A stretch of DNA of 64,000 nt from CAZUMW01 sp964621615 (GTDB taxonomy: Bacteria > Desulfobacterota > WTBG01 > CAIYCZ01 > CAIRTM01), in assembly GCA_964621615.1 (NCBI GenBank), contig CAZUMW010000023.1:1-64000 (forward strand), given 5' to 3'. A program made the position numbers and the translations under genes. How positions within the stretch are numbered: the first letter of the stretch is position 1; each line of letters starts with the position of its first letter. The notes beneath the pieces were generated by a model that searched no databases, was not told the DNA's origin, and was given only the letters and a program-made list of their open reading frames with translations. This document shows positions 50,676 through 59,128 of the stretch, piece by piece.

Positions 50676-51158
50676 ATGGATGCAGCTGTGCTGCCGATGC
50701 GCACACACCATCTGCGAGCGATTGCAGAAATTGAGCGCACGGTTTTTAACGCCCCCTGGTCCGCCGAGATGCTCCGCGGGGACCTGAGCGGGCCGTGCTC
50801 GAGCAACTTTATTGCATTCAGGCCCGACACGGGCGTTGAGGGCGTGGTCGGGTATGTGTGCTCCGGCATCGTGAGCGACGAGTGCACATTAAACAGAATA
50901 GCCTGTGCTCCCGGCTGCTGCGGACAGGGGATTGGAAAAATGCTCGTATCAGCACTGCTGCGGCATGCAGCAAAGGCCGGGGCGCGAGCCGCATTTCTGG
51001 AGGTGGCTGAGCGTAATGCGCCGGCGATTGCGCTGTATGCCTCATGCGGGTTCAGTCCCGCAGGCCGCCGGAAAAATTATTATTCTGAAACCGGTGAGGA
51101 TGCTATCGTGATGATGCGCTCCGAGCTGCCGCAGCCCTGCTGCGGTGCCGGAGTGTAG
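50676..51158 (+). CDS. rimI: GNAT N-acetyltransferase, RimI-like
   Basis: ATG behind TGAGGTG. The 160-residue GNAT fold has the acetyl-CoA loop in LNRIACAPGCCGQGIGKMLVSAL (Q/RxxGxG/A), the AFLEVAERNAPAIALYASCGF block typical of RimI, and GRRKNYYSETGEDAIVMM. RimI acetylates ribosomal protein S18 at its N-terminal alanine. The 271 bp before it hold no gene I can support. Confidence 0.87.
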   Translation: MDAAVLPMRTHHLRAIAEIERTVFNAPWSAEMLRGDLSGPCSSNFIAFRPDTGVEGVVGYVCSGIVSDECTLNRIACAPGCCGQGIGKMLVSALLRHAAKAGARAAFLEVAERNAPAIALYASCGFSPAGRRKNYYSETGEDAIVMMRSELPQPCCGAGV

Positions 51159-51173
51159 AAGGGAGCGCTGCTG

Positions 51174-51986
51174 TTGAGCCCGAACCTGTTTGCATGTACC
51201 GTCACCTGCATAGAGCGCGTTGCACAGGACACGCTGCATATTGCTGCCGCGTGCGGGCAGCTTGCGCGCGAGGCGAGGCCGGGGCAGTTTGTCATGCTTC
51301 GCGCGGGAGCCGGTTTGGACCCCCTTCTGCGCCGCCCGTTCAGCATATGTGAGATCGATGACCCGGGCGTTTCTTTTCTGGTTAAGGTGTGCGGCAAAGG
51401 CACTGCTCTTATGTCGCAGTGGCGGTGCGGCGATGTAATAGATGTGCTGGGCCCGCTGGGTAATGGGTTTTCTGTGGACAATCATATCAGGCAGGCTGTT
51501 CTCGTCGGCGGCGGTATCGGTGTGGCCCCGCTGATAGGCCTGGCCCGGCACTGTGTAAAGCACCGCCCCGGCACGAATGTGCGCCTTTATATGGGTGCCG
51601 GGAACGCCGCATCTCTGATCTCGCATGAGCGCTTCGGCCTCGGGACGTGCGAGGTCCATATCGCAACGGATGACGGATCGGCAGGATTTCACGGCACGGT
51701 TGCCGAACTGGTTGCGCAGCACCTGCAGGAACGCATATTATCTGCGGGCAGCGGAGTCTGCCTGTATGGATGCGGCCCGTCGGCTATGTCGCGCCAGCTT
51801 GCTTCATGGGCCGACACGAACGGCATTGACTGCCGGCTTTCGCTTGAAAGCCGCATGGCGTGCGGCACCGGAGCCTGCCTTGGCTGCGTCGTCCCTGCAT
51901 CCGGCGGCGATGCCGCCTACAGGAGAGTATGTGCTGACGGCCCGGTTTTTGACAGCACCGCAATCGACTGGGACCGGCTTCCCTGA
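51174..51986 (+). CDS. pyrK: Dihydroorotate dehydrogenase electron-transfer subunit PyrK
   Basis: TTG start behind GAAGGGAG, 16 bp after rimI. The 270-residue protein has an FAD domain (LLRRPFSICEID), an NAD domain (VGGGIGVAPLIGLARH) and a C-terminal [2Fe-2S] site, CGTGACLGCVVPASGGD with a fourth cysteine in RRVCADGPVF. It links NAD to the PyrD catalytic subunit in class 1B enzymes, suited to an anaerobe. Confidence 0.93.
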   Translation: MSPNLFACTVTCIERVAQDTLHIAAACGQLAREARPGQFVMLRAGAGLDPLLRRPFSICEIDDPGVSFLVKVCGKGTALMSQWRCGDVIDVLGPLGNGFSVDNHIRQAVLVGGGIGVAPLIGLARHCVKHRPGTNVRLYMGAGNAASLISHERFGLGTCEVHIATDDGSAGFHGTVAELVAQHLQERILSAGSGVCLYGCGPSAMSRQLASWADTNGIDCRLSLESRMACGTGACLGCVVPASGGDAAYRRVCADGPVFDSTAIDWDRLP

Positions 51987-52007
51987 CCCCTGTAACCAGA
52001 CACCGAG

Positions 52008-52949
52008 ATGCCAATGTCCGAACACAGCAATATAGATCTTTCAACACGCATCGGCCGCCTGCAGCTTTCAAATCCGGTTATGGCGGCATCGGGCACCTTC
52101 GGCTATGGTGAGGAGTATGCCCACGTTCTTGATATAAACCGCCTGGGCGCTGTTGTTACAAAGGGCGTTTCGCTTGAGCCGTCGCCGGGCAACCCGCCGC
52201 CCCGTATCGTGGAAACGCCGGCGGGCATGCTCAATGCCATCGGCCTCCACAACATCGGCGCCGAAGCGTTCATTAAGGAAAAGCTTCCGTATCTGCTTCA
52301 ATATTCTGCCAGAATTATAGTGAATTTTTATGGCAGCACCGAGGACCAGTATGTAGCGCTTGCCCGCAGGCTTGGCAGCGTCGATGGTATCGATGCGCTG
52401 GAAGCGAATATATCCTGTCCAAACATAAAGCAGGGCGGTATTGCCTTCGGGAAGGACGCGCGTATGGCACACAGCCTTGTTTCCCGCGTGCGTGCAGTTA
52501 CGCAGCTTCCTCTGATCGTCAAGCTCTCCCCCAATGTGACCGACATCGCAGCGATAGCAGCCGCCGCTGAAGATGGGGGCGCTGACGGTCTTTCGCTCAC
52601 AAACACCTTTACGGGTATGGCGGTTAACATCGAGACCCGCCGCCCAGCGCTTGCGCATATTACCGGCGGCCTGTCGGGGCCCGCCATACGGCCTCTTGCC
52701 CTGCGGATGGTCTGGGAGGCCGCCCAGCGCGTTTCCATTCCGGTTGTCGGTATCGGCGGCATCATGGATGCAGAAGATGCCCTGTCGTTTTTAATAGCAG
52801 GCGCCCGGGCTGTACAGATCGGGACCGGCCTTTTTGTGAACCCGCGGGCACCCCTTGAAATTGTCGAGGGAATCGCTGAGTATTTGCATAGATGGGGTTT
52901 TGAAAATCTTGATGACATTATCGGCTCACTTGACATCGGCAACGCATGA
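52008..52949 (+). CDS. pyrD: Dihydroorotate dehydrogenase class 1B, catalytic subunit
   Basis: 313 residues with PVMAASGTFGYGEEY, GVSLEPSPGNPPPRIVETPAGMLNAIGL, the catalytic cysteine in EANISCPNIKQGG (class 1B uses Cys, class 2 Ser) and GIGGIMDAEDALSFLIAGARAVQIGTG for FMN phosphate. It forms a heterotetramer with PyrK and oxidises dihydroorotate to orotate. Its stop overlaps ispG. Confidence 0.95.
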   Translation: MPMSEHSNIDLSTRIGRLQLSNPVMAASGTFGYGEEYAHVLDINRLGAVVTKGVSLEPSPGNPPPRIVETPAGMLNAIGLHNIGAEAFIKEKLPYLLQYSARIIVNFYGSTEDQYVALARRLGSVDGIDALEANISCPNIKQGGIAFGKDARMAHSLVSRVRAVTQLPLIVKLSPNVTDIAAIAAAAEDGGADGLSLTNTFTGMAVNIETRRPALAHITGGLSGPAIRPLALRMVWEAAQRVSIPVVGIGGIMDAEDALSFLIAGARAVQIGTGLFVNPRAPLEIVEGIAEYLHRWGFENLDDIIGSLDIGNA

Positions 52950-54016
52950 TACAAAGAAAAAAAACTAAAAAGATACGGGTGGGGTCTGTTTCTGTCGGCG
53001 GCGGCGCTCCGGTAACCGTTCAGTCGATGACCAATACGGATACGAGAAACGCGCGGGCTACCCTGGCACAGATTCGCCGGCTTGAAAAAGCCGGCTGCGA
53101 AATCGTCCGGATTGCCGTGCCCGACGATGCTGCAGCAGAGGCATTGAAAAAAATAGTGCCCAAGGTGCGCATTCCCGTTATCGCGGACATTCATTTTAAA
53201 TACCGGCTTGCCCTGCAGAGCATTGATGCCGGAGTTGACGGCATACGAATAAATCCCGGCAATATCGGCTCCCGTGACCGGGTTGCGGCGGTTATCGACA
53301 AGGCGCGCGCACATAAAACGGCAATCCGCATCGGCATCAATTCAGGATCGCTTGAAAAGGATATATTAAAGCAGCACGGCCATCCAAGCGCTGCGGCCCT
53401 TGCGCAAAGCGCGCTGCGCCATATAGAGCTTATAGAGGGCATGGGATTTGAAAGCATCAAAGTATCGCTCAAATCAACAAATGTCAGGACAACAATCGAT
53501 GCATACCGGATCGTGTCTGAAAAAACGCGCTTTCCGCTGCATATCGGTGTTACCGAAGCCGGCACAGCGTTTTCCGGGACCATCAAGTCCTCGGTAGGGC
53601 TGGGAATCCTTTTGCATGCCGGGATCGGCGACACCCTCCGCGTTTCTCTGTCCGCTGATCCGGTTGAAGAGGTGCGTGCGGGACAGGAAATACTCAAGTG
53701 CCTCGGGCTGCGCACCTTCGGCCCTGATATTATCTCCTGCCCGACCTGCGGGCGCAGGCAGATTGATGTCATCAGGCTTGCCCGCCAGGTGGAGAAAAAG
53801 CTGATCGGCTTTCCGCTTCCCCTGAAAGTGGCGGTGATGGGCTGCGAGGTTAACGGCCCCGGAGAGGCGCGAGAGGCGGATATCGGCGTTGCCGGCGGCA
53901 GCGGGGCGGGGGTTATTTTCAGGTATGGAAAAGTGATTAAGCGGTGTCCGCAAGAAACGCTTTTTGAAGAGTTTCTTGCGGAAATTTATGCCATGCTTGA
54001 TGAAAAGAGCCAATAG
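52946..54016 (+). CDS. ispG: 4-hydroxy-3-methylbut-2-enyl diphosphate synthase (flavodoxin type)
   Basis: 356 residues; ATG overlaps pyrD by four bases. Family blocks: VTVQSMTNTDTRN, IPVIADIHFKYRLA, RINPGNIG, and the iron-sulfur ligands in SCPTCGRRQIDV and GCEVNGPGEAREADIGVAGG. It carries out the sixth step of the MEP isoprenoid pathway with a [4Fe-4S] cluster. Confidence 0.96.
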   Translation: MIQRKKTKKIRVGSVSVGGGAPVTVQSMTNTDTRNARATLAQIRRLEKAGCEIVRIAVPDDAAAEALKKIVPKVRIPVIADIHFKYRLALQSIDAGVDGIRINPGNIGSRDRVAAVIDKARAHKTAIRIGINSGSLEKDILKQHGHPSAAALAQSALRHIELIEGMGFESIKVSLKSTNVRTTIDAYRIVSEKTRFPLHIGVTEAGTAFSGTIKSSVGLGILLHAGIGDTLRVSLSADPVEEVRAGQEILKCLGLRTFGPDIISCPTCGRRQIDVIRLARQVEKKLIGFPLPLKVAVMGCEVNGPGEAREADIGVAGGSGAGVIFRYGKVIKRCPQETLFEEFLAEIYAMLDEKSQ

Positions 54017-54098
54017 CTCCTCATGGTCGGAAAAAAGTATCAGGCGCGCCCGGAAAATAAATAATTATATTTGCTAACCAGAGCACGAAGGAGACTCT

Positions 54099-55814
54099 AT
54101 GCGCTATTCCCGGTTTCTGATTCCAACGTTGCGTGAAGATCCTGCTGAGGCGGAGGTTGCCAGTCACCGGCTCATGCTGCGGGCAGGGCTGATTCGAAAG
54201 CTCGCTGCCGGCATTTATTCCACCCTTCCTCTCGGGGAGCGGGTTATTCAGAAAACCGCACAGATTGTGCGTGAGGAAATGAACCGGTCAGGAGCCCTCG
54301 AGGTTACCCTGCCGTTTGTGCAGCCTGCCGAGCTGTGGCACGAAAGCGGGCGCTGGGACGTGTACGGCAGAGAGCTGCTGCGTTTCAAGGACCGCCATGA
54401 CCGCGACTTTTGCCTCGGCCCTACACATGAAGAGGTTATTACCGATCTTGTCCGGGGAGCGGTGTCATCGTACCGGCAGCTGCCGCTTAACCTGTATCAG
54501 ATACATATCAAATTCCGCGATGAGGTCAGGCCTCGCTTCGGCGTTATGCGCGCCCGGGAATTTATCATGAAGGATGCCTACAGCTTTGATGCAGATGAGC
54601 AGGGGGCAGAGCGCAGCTATCAGAAAATGTATGAGGCCTATAGCCGCATATTCGAGCGGCTCGGGCTTCACTTCCGGGCGGTGGAGGCTGATACCGGACC
54701 GATTGGCGGCAGCTTTTCTCACGAATTCATGGTGCTTGCCGATACCGGCGAGGATGTCATTGTTGCCTGCAGCGAGTGCGAGTACGCGGCAAATATGGAA
54801 AAAGCCGAAATACAGGCCCCCGCCGAGCCCCCTGAACCGGGGGAAGCGCCGCCGGAAATGGAACGGGTTCATACGCCCGGGCAGCGGACAATCGAAGAGG
54901 TTACGGGGTTTCTCGGCGTACGCGCCCGGGAATTGATAAAAACCCTTATATTTTCAAGCTCAAGCGGACCGGTTGTGGCGCTTGTGCGCGGAGATCATGA
55001 AATAAATGAAATAAAGCTTCGCAACGCAATCGGCGCTGAGGGACTCGATCTTGCCGATGATGCTGCAATCGAGCAGCTGACCGGAGCGCCCCGCGGCTTT
55101 GCAGGGCCGGTCGGGCTTTCAGGGGCAGCTGTGATAGCCGACTATGGGCTGCAGGAAGGGCGGAATTTTGTTACCGGGGGTAACGAACAGGACATCCATG
55201 TGAAAAATGTCAACTGTGGGCGGGATTTCACGGTCAGCAGGTTTGCCGATATACGCTGCGCAGCAGACGGCGACCCGTGCCCGCGCTGCGGGTGCCCGCT
55301 TACCACTACGCGAGGCATCGAGGTGGGCCATATTTTCAAGCTCGGCACCAAATACAGCGAGGCGCTGCAGGCCACCTACCTTGATCAGCAGGGAAACGCA
55401 CAGCCGATGATCATGGGCTGCTACGGTATCGGGGTGGGAAGAACAGCAGCTGCGGCAATTGAGCAGTCCCATGATGAAGACGGCATCATCTTTCCGCCCG
55501 CTATTGCGCCGTTTCAGGTCCTTGTTGTCCTGGTAAATCCTACTGATGACTCACAGAAGCAGATCGCCGAGGATGTCTATTCGCGGCTTCAGCAGGAAGG
55601 TATCGAGGTGCTGCTCGACGACCGGGATGAGCGTCCCGGCAGCAAGTTCAAGGATGCCGACCTTATCGGTATACCGCTTCGCCTAACGGTCGGCAAAAAC
55701 GCTGTGGCGAAAGACAGTATCGACCTCAAGCGGCGCAGCACCGGAGAGGTGACGCAGCTGCCGGTGGAGAAGGCTGTGCCTTTTGTGCTTGAGCAGCTGA
55801 AAGGCGGCAAATAG
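54099..55814 (+). CDS. proS: Prolyl-tRNA synthetase, bacterial type
   Basis: 571 residues, ATG behind AAGGAGAC. Class II motifs are present: motif 1 in RLMLRAGLIRKLAAGIYSTLPLGERV, motif 2 with FRDEVRPRFGVMRAREFIMKDAYSF, motif 3 with GCYGIGVGRTAAAAIEQ. The editing insertion (INS/YbaK-like; about 235-400, GVRARELIKTLIF) and the C-terminal anticodon domain are intact. Confidence 0.96.
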   Translation: MRYSRFLIPTLREDPAEAEVASHRLMLRAGLIRKLAAGIYSTLPLGERVIQKTAQIVREEMNRSGALEVTLPFVQPAELWHESGRWDVYGRELLRFKDRHDRDFCLGPTHEEVITDLVRGAVSSYRQLPLNLYQIHIKFRDEVRPRFGVMRAREFIMKDAYSFDADEQGAERSYQKMYEAYSRIFERLGLHFRAVEADTGPIGGSFSHEFMVLADTGEDVIVACSECEYAANMEKAEIQAPAEPPEPGEAPPEMERVHTPGQRTIEEVTGFLGVRARELIKTLIFSSSSGPVVALVRGDHEINEIKLRNAIGAEGLDLADDAAIEQLTGAPRGFAGPVGLSGAAVIADYGLQEGRNFVTGGNEQDIHVKNVNCGRDFTVSRFADIRCAADGDPCPRCGCPLTTTRGIEVGHIFKLGTKYSEALQATYLDQQGNAQPMIMGCYGIGVGRTAAAAIEQSHDEDGIIFPPAIAPFQVLVVLVNPTDDSQKQIAEDVYSRLQQEGIEVLLDDRDERPGSKFKDADLIGIPLRLTVGKNAVAKDSIDLKRRSTGEVTQLPVEKAVPFVLEQLKGGK

Positions 55815-55882
55815 CCGGCATGCTCTCAGGATGCAGCATGTGGGGCTGAGACAAATTTTTGTAGAAAAATGCAGGAGCGCTG

Positions 55883-58048
55883 ATGCCCCATACGGGCCTT
55901 GTCCGCATCAATGATATTATCGAGCAGGTGCAGTCATACAACAGCGATGCAGATCTGGACCTGCTTCGTCGCGCATACGTGTTTTCTGCGAAAGTCCACC
56001 AGGGGCAGACGCGATTGTCCGGCCAGCCGTATTTGAGCCATCCGCTGTCGGTCGCCAAGATTCTGGCTGATATGTATCTTGACGAGTACAGCGTTTCTAC
56101 AGGCCTGCTCCACGACACCGTTGAGGACACCATTGCCACGGTAAGCGAAATAAAAAAAACCTTTGGGGATGAAGTTGCCTTTCTTGTGGACGGCGTCACA
56201 AAGATCAGCAAGCTTTCCACCCGGAGCCGCCGGGACAGCCAGGCGGAGAATTTCCGAAAGATGATGCTTGCGATGTCAAAAGACATCCGGGTGATTCTGA
56301 TCAAGCTTGCCGACCGCATACATAATATGCGCACCCTTCAGTACGTCCCGCCTGACAAGCAGAAGCGCATCGCACAGCAGACTATGGATATCTTTGTTCC
56401 TCTTGCAAACCGCCTGGGGCTTTTCGTGATTAAGCGCGAGCTCGAGGATCTGTCGCTGATGTATATCCACGAAAAGGTGTACCGCGAAATCGAGGAAAAT
56501 CTTGCCGCAACATCAGAGCAGCGCGAGCAGTATGTTCATGAAGTTATCGGTATTATGGAGAAGCAGCTGCAGGAATTCGATATTCATGCTGCAATTATGG
56601 GCCGCCCCAAGCACATACACAGCATTTACAGCAAGATGCTCACACAGAACCTGAACTTCAAACAGATATTCGACCTGACCGCATTCCGCATCATCGTTGA
56701 GTCCCGAAAGGAGTGCTACGAGGCCCTTGGGGTTATTCATGCTATCTGGAAGCCGGTTCCCGGGCGCTTTAAGGATTATATTTCTCTGCCCAAAGCAAAT
56801 ATGTATCAATCGCTGCACACAACGGTAGTCGGCCCTGGAGGGCAGCATATCGAGATACAGATACGCACAGAGGAAATGGATCTGGTCGCAAAGCACGGCA
56901 TTGCTGCACACTGGCGCTACAAAGAGGGAAGAAAAATCGAGCAGAAACACGACCAGCGGTTTGCCTGGATTCAGCAGGTTCTGGAAGCCCATGAGGAAAC
57001 AAAAAATTCCCGGGAGCTCCTCGAAGCCTTCCGCATCGACATCTTCCCTGATGAGGTGTATGCCTTTACCCCGGCCGGTGAGGTCATAGAGCTGCCCAAA
57101 GGGTCGACCCCGGTTGATTTTGCATACCGGATTCATACCGATATCGGCAACAAGTGTGTTGGGGCCAAAGTCAACGGCAATATCGTGCCGCTGCGCTATC
57201 AGATACAAACGGGGGATGTTGTTGAAATACTGACCAGATCGGACCATACGCCAAGCCGCGACTGGCTCAAATTTGTAAAAACATCTCGCGCAAAGACAAA
57301 AATCAGAAACTGGGTAAAGCTTCAGGAGCGGGAAAAAAGCATAAACCTCGGGAGGTCGCTGTGTGAGAAAGAATTCCGCAAGCTCAAGCTGAATGCAGCG
57401 CGGGAGCTTAAGGATGACGCGCTGCCCGAGTTTGTGCGCAGGGAGGGGGGCGTGAAATCGGTTGAGGATCTTTACGCAGCGGTGGGGCAGGGCAGAATCG
57501 GTGCCCGGCAGGTTGCGGAAAAATACGTTCCTGAACAGCCGGATGAAAGAAAGAAGGAGGGCGAAAAAGCGGCTGAGCAGGCGGCGAAGCCTGCCCGCTC
57601 ACGAAACGACAAGGCAATACGGGTGCAGGGAATGGACGATGTCATGGTCCGTTTCGGCAAATGCTGCAACCCGGTCCGTGGCGACCGGATCAAAGGATTT
57701 ATTACGCGGGGGCGTGGAGTGACAATTCATTCCGAAGAGTGCCCTTTTCTCGAGTACGCCGATCCTGAGAGGATTATCGACGCACAGTGGGACAAATCAT
57801 CGAGCCATGTGGCAAAGATACCGCTTGAGGTTATATGTGAAGACAAAAAGGGGCTGCTTGCCGATATTACCGCAACCATTTCAGGTTCGGAGACGAATAT
57901 TTTAAACGCAAAGGCTCGAACTACCCCTGAAAGCAAGGCAATTATCACCTACAACATAGAGGTTGGCAGCCTCGATAAGCTCGAGAGGATCATTCAGGAA
58001 ATAAAAAACATAAAAGGCGTGCTGAAGGTTACCCGCATTCGTCCGTAA
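55883..58048 (+). CDS. Bifunctional (p)ppGpp synthetase/hydrolase RelA/SpoT
   Basis: 721 residues with an intact N-terminal HD hydrolase (SHPLSVAKIL, LLHDTVEDT), a synthetase domain (GRPKHIHSIYSKM, PGRFKDYISLPK, EIQIRTEEMDLVAKHGIAAHWRYKEG), TGS (VYAFTPAGEVIELPKGSTPVDFAYRIHTDIG), a zinc-finger/RIS region (RFGKCCNPVRGDRIKGF) and a C-terminal ACT domain. The intact HD site argues for two-way SpoT-like activity. It sets alarmone levels in starvation. Highly charged linker residues near 540-575 are unusual but within family range. Confidence 0.94.
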   Translation: MPHTGLVRINDIIEQVQSYNSDADLDLLRRAYVFSAKVHQGQTRLSGQPYLSHPLSVAKILADMYLDEYSVSTGLLHDTVEDTIATVSEIKKTFGDEVAFLVDGVTKISKLSTRSRRDSQAENFRKMMLAMSKDIRVILIKLADRIHNMRTLQYVPPDKQKRIAQQTMDIFVPLANRLGLFVIKRELEDLSLMYIHEKVYREIEENLAATSEQREQYVHEVIGIMEKQLQEFDIHAAIMGRPKHIHSIYSKMLTQNLNFKQIFDLTAFRIIVESRKECYEALGVIHAIWKPVPGRFKDYISLPKANMYQSLHTTVVGPGGQHIEIQIRTEEMDLVAKHGIAAHWRYKEGRKIEQKHDQRFAWIQQVLEAHEETKNSRELLEAFRIDIFPDEVYAFTPAGEVIELPKGSTPVDFAYRIHTDIGNKCVGAKVNGNIVPLRYQIQTGDVVEILTRSDHTPSRDWLKFVKTSRAKTKIRNWVKLQEREKSINLGRSLCEKEFRKLKLNAARELKDDALPEFVRREGGVKSVEDLYAAVGQGRIGARQVAEKYVPEQPDERKKEGEKAAEQAAKPARSRNDKAIRVQGMDDVMVRFGKCCNPVRGDRIKGFITRGRGVTIHSEECPFLEYADPERIIDAQWDKSSSHVAKIPLEVICEDKKGLLADITATISGSETNILNAKARTTPESKAIITYNIEVGSLDKLERIIQEIKNIKGVLKVTRIRP

Positions 58049-58054
58049 AAGCTG

Positions 58055-58279
58055 TCATGCAGACGGCTGCTCCTGCTGAGCAGGGCGTTTGGCCGGCTTG
58101 TGTACATACCCTGAGCGGATGCACCGCGTGCATACATATGCCTTTGTTACCTTCCCGTTCTGTACAGTGCGCACCTTCTGTATATTGGGCTTCCACACTT
58201 TTTTAGACCGGTTGTGTGCGTGGCTTATGCTGTAGCCGATCTGCCTGCCTTTTCCGCATATTGAACATACTTTTCCCAT
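58055..58279 (-). CDS. rpmB: Ribosomal protein L28, zinc-binding form
   Basis: The start at 58279 has AAGGAG eight bases upstream; an ATG two codons earlier is too close to that site. The 74-residue protein shows CSICGK near the N-terminus and CTRC near residue 52, the four cysteines of the zinc-containing L28 form, together with ISHAHNRSKKVWKPNIQ. Convergent with relA/spoT, seven bases apart. Confidence 0.94.
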   Translation of the reverse strand: MGKVCSICGKGRQIGYSISHAHNRSKKVWKPNIQKVRTVQNGKVTKAYVCTRCIRSGYVHKPAKRPAQQEQPSA

Positions 58280-58461
58280 CGACATATCTCCTTGTAGCGG
58301 ACATGTTAATATCTAAAACAAAAAATATTAGCATATTTACTATATAAGAGCAATATGATTTTGTAACGCCTGTGACAATTTTGTGGTTTTCATGAAAACG
58401 GCCGGGCAGTGCAAAATTAGTCAAAGACGACGTGTACTGAGCACCGCCCTCGTGTAACATG

Positions 58462-58734
58462 CTAATCTGAAACAGTATAGCGCGGCAGAGTTGTTCGCTC
58501 GCTTTTGCACAGCGGGCATTTCCCGGGAGGGCGTGGTGAGGACCGTTTGGAAAACGTGAATCCGCAGCTGCAGCATTCAGACGAAATGATTCTGAAGGCG
58601 CCACGCTGTGATCTGCGGATATGATCGAGGTGATCGTAGACGTCCTTTTCAGGGATATGGAGCAGCTGAGAAATATCTTTAGCGGTATATTCATCAGAGC
58701 GGAGAAGTTCGGCTATCTGTTTGCGCAGGCTCAT
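58462..58734 (-). CDS. Small HTH plus zinc-ribbon protein
   Basis: The 90-residue protein has an N-terminal winged-helix-like segment (LRKQIAELLRSDEYTAKDISQLLHIPEKDVYDHLDHIRRS) and a C-terminal CSCGFTFSKRSSPRPPGKCPLCKSERTT zinc ribbon. Such proteins occur as predicted transcription regulators in bacteria and archaea; targets are unknown. No clear ribosome site is seen; the upstream region is occupied by a repeat element. Confidence 0.78.
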   Translation of the reverse strand: MSLRKQIAELLRSDEYTAKDISQLLHIPEKDVYDHLDHIRRSQRGAFRIISSECCSCGFTFSKRSSPRPPGKCPLCKSERTTLPRYTVSD

Positions 58735-58753
58735 GTTTATAAAAAAATTCCGG

Positions 58754-58909
58754 ATTACCCGGATAAGAGGCTGTGTTGTAATGTATCGATGTTATGGTAG
58801 CCGCAGGCTTTATCCTGCGTAGCGTTTTGAAATATCGTAAGCCCCCGGACGCACGCTGAAGCGTGCGTCTGCAAAACCGCTTTACGGCACAGCCTCTTGT
58901 CCGGGCAAT
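58754..58909. repeat. 156-bp MITE-like element with 22-bp inverted ends
   Basis: The left end, ATTACCCGGATAAGAGGCTG, and the right end read inward, ATTGCCCGGACAAGAGGCTG, match at 18 of 20 bases and continue with TG. Between them are a hairpin block (CCGCAGGCTTTATCCTGCG) and an inverted ACGCACG/CGTGCGT pair. There is no coding capacity. Fragments recur at 8405-8600 and 12400-12600. It separates the HTH gene from the chelatase promoter. Confidence 0.7.
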
Positions 58910-58981
58910 CAAGGTGTTTTGTGAATATCACAATGAGGATAAAGCAATAGTTTTTTGGGTGCTGTTCCGGCCTATAAACCA

Positions 58982-59010
58982 TTGACAATTGGTGATTGTC
59001 GTGTTATTTA
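58982..59010 (+). promoter_or_regulatory. Promoter TTGACA-N17-TATTTA of the chelatase operon
   Basis: -35 TTGACA at 58982-58987 and TATTTA at 59005-59010 with 17-base spacing, followed at once by a perfect palindrome. Confidence 0.6.
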
Positions 59011-59020
59011 TCAAAAAAAG

Positions 59021-59036
59021 GTAACACAAGTGTTAC
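59021..59036. promoter_or_regulatory. Palindromic operator GTAACAC-AA-GTGTTAC
   Basis: Seven-base perfect arms around AA, at about +4 to +19 of the predicted transcript, so a bound protein would probably repress. The regulator is not identifiable; a metal or tetrapyrrole sensor would suit the downstream chelatase genes. Confidence 0.55.
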
Positions 59037-59128
59037 TTTGTTCACTATAGCACAGATCCCTTCAATATCAAAATATGCCGGCGTTTGTCTGCCGGCTTAC
59101 TGTATGTATAAAGGGTTGGGAGGAATAC

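Noticed and set aside
58940..59128. Cobalamin riboswitch upstream of the chelatase genes
   Set aside because: I looked for the B12-box pattern and could not find it; only a promoter and a palindrome are visible.
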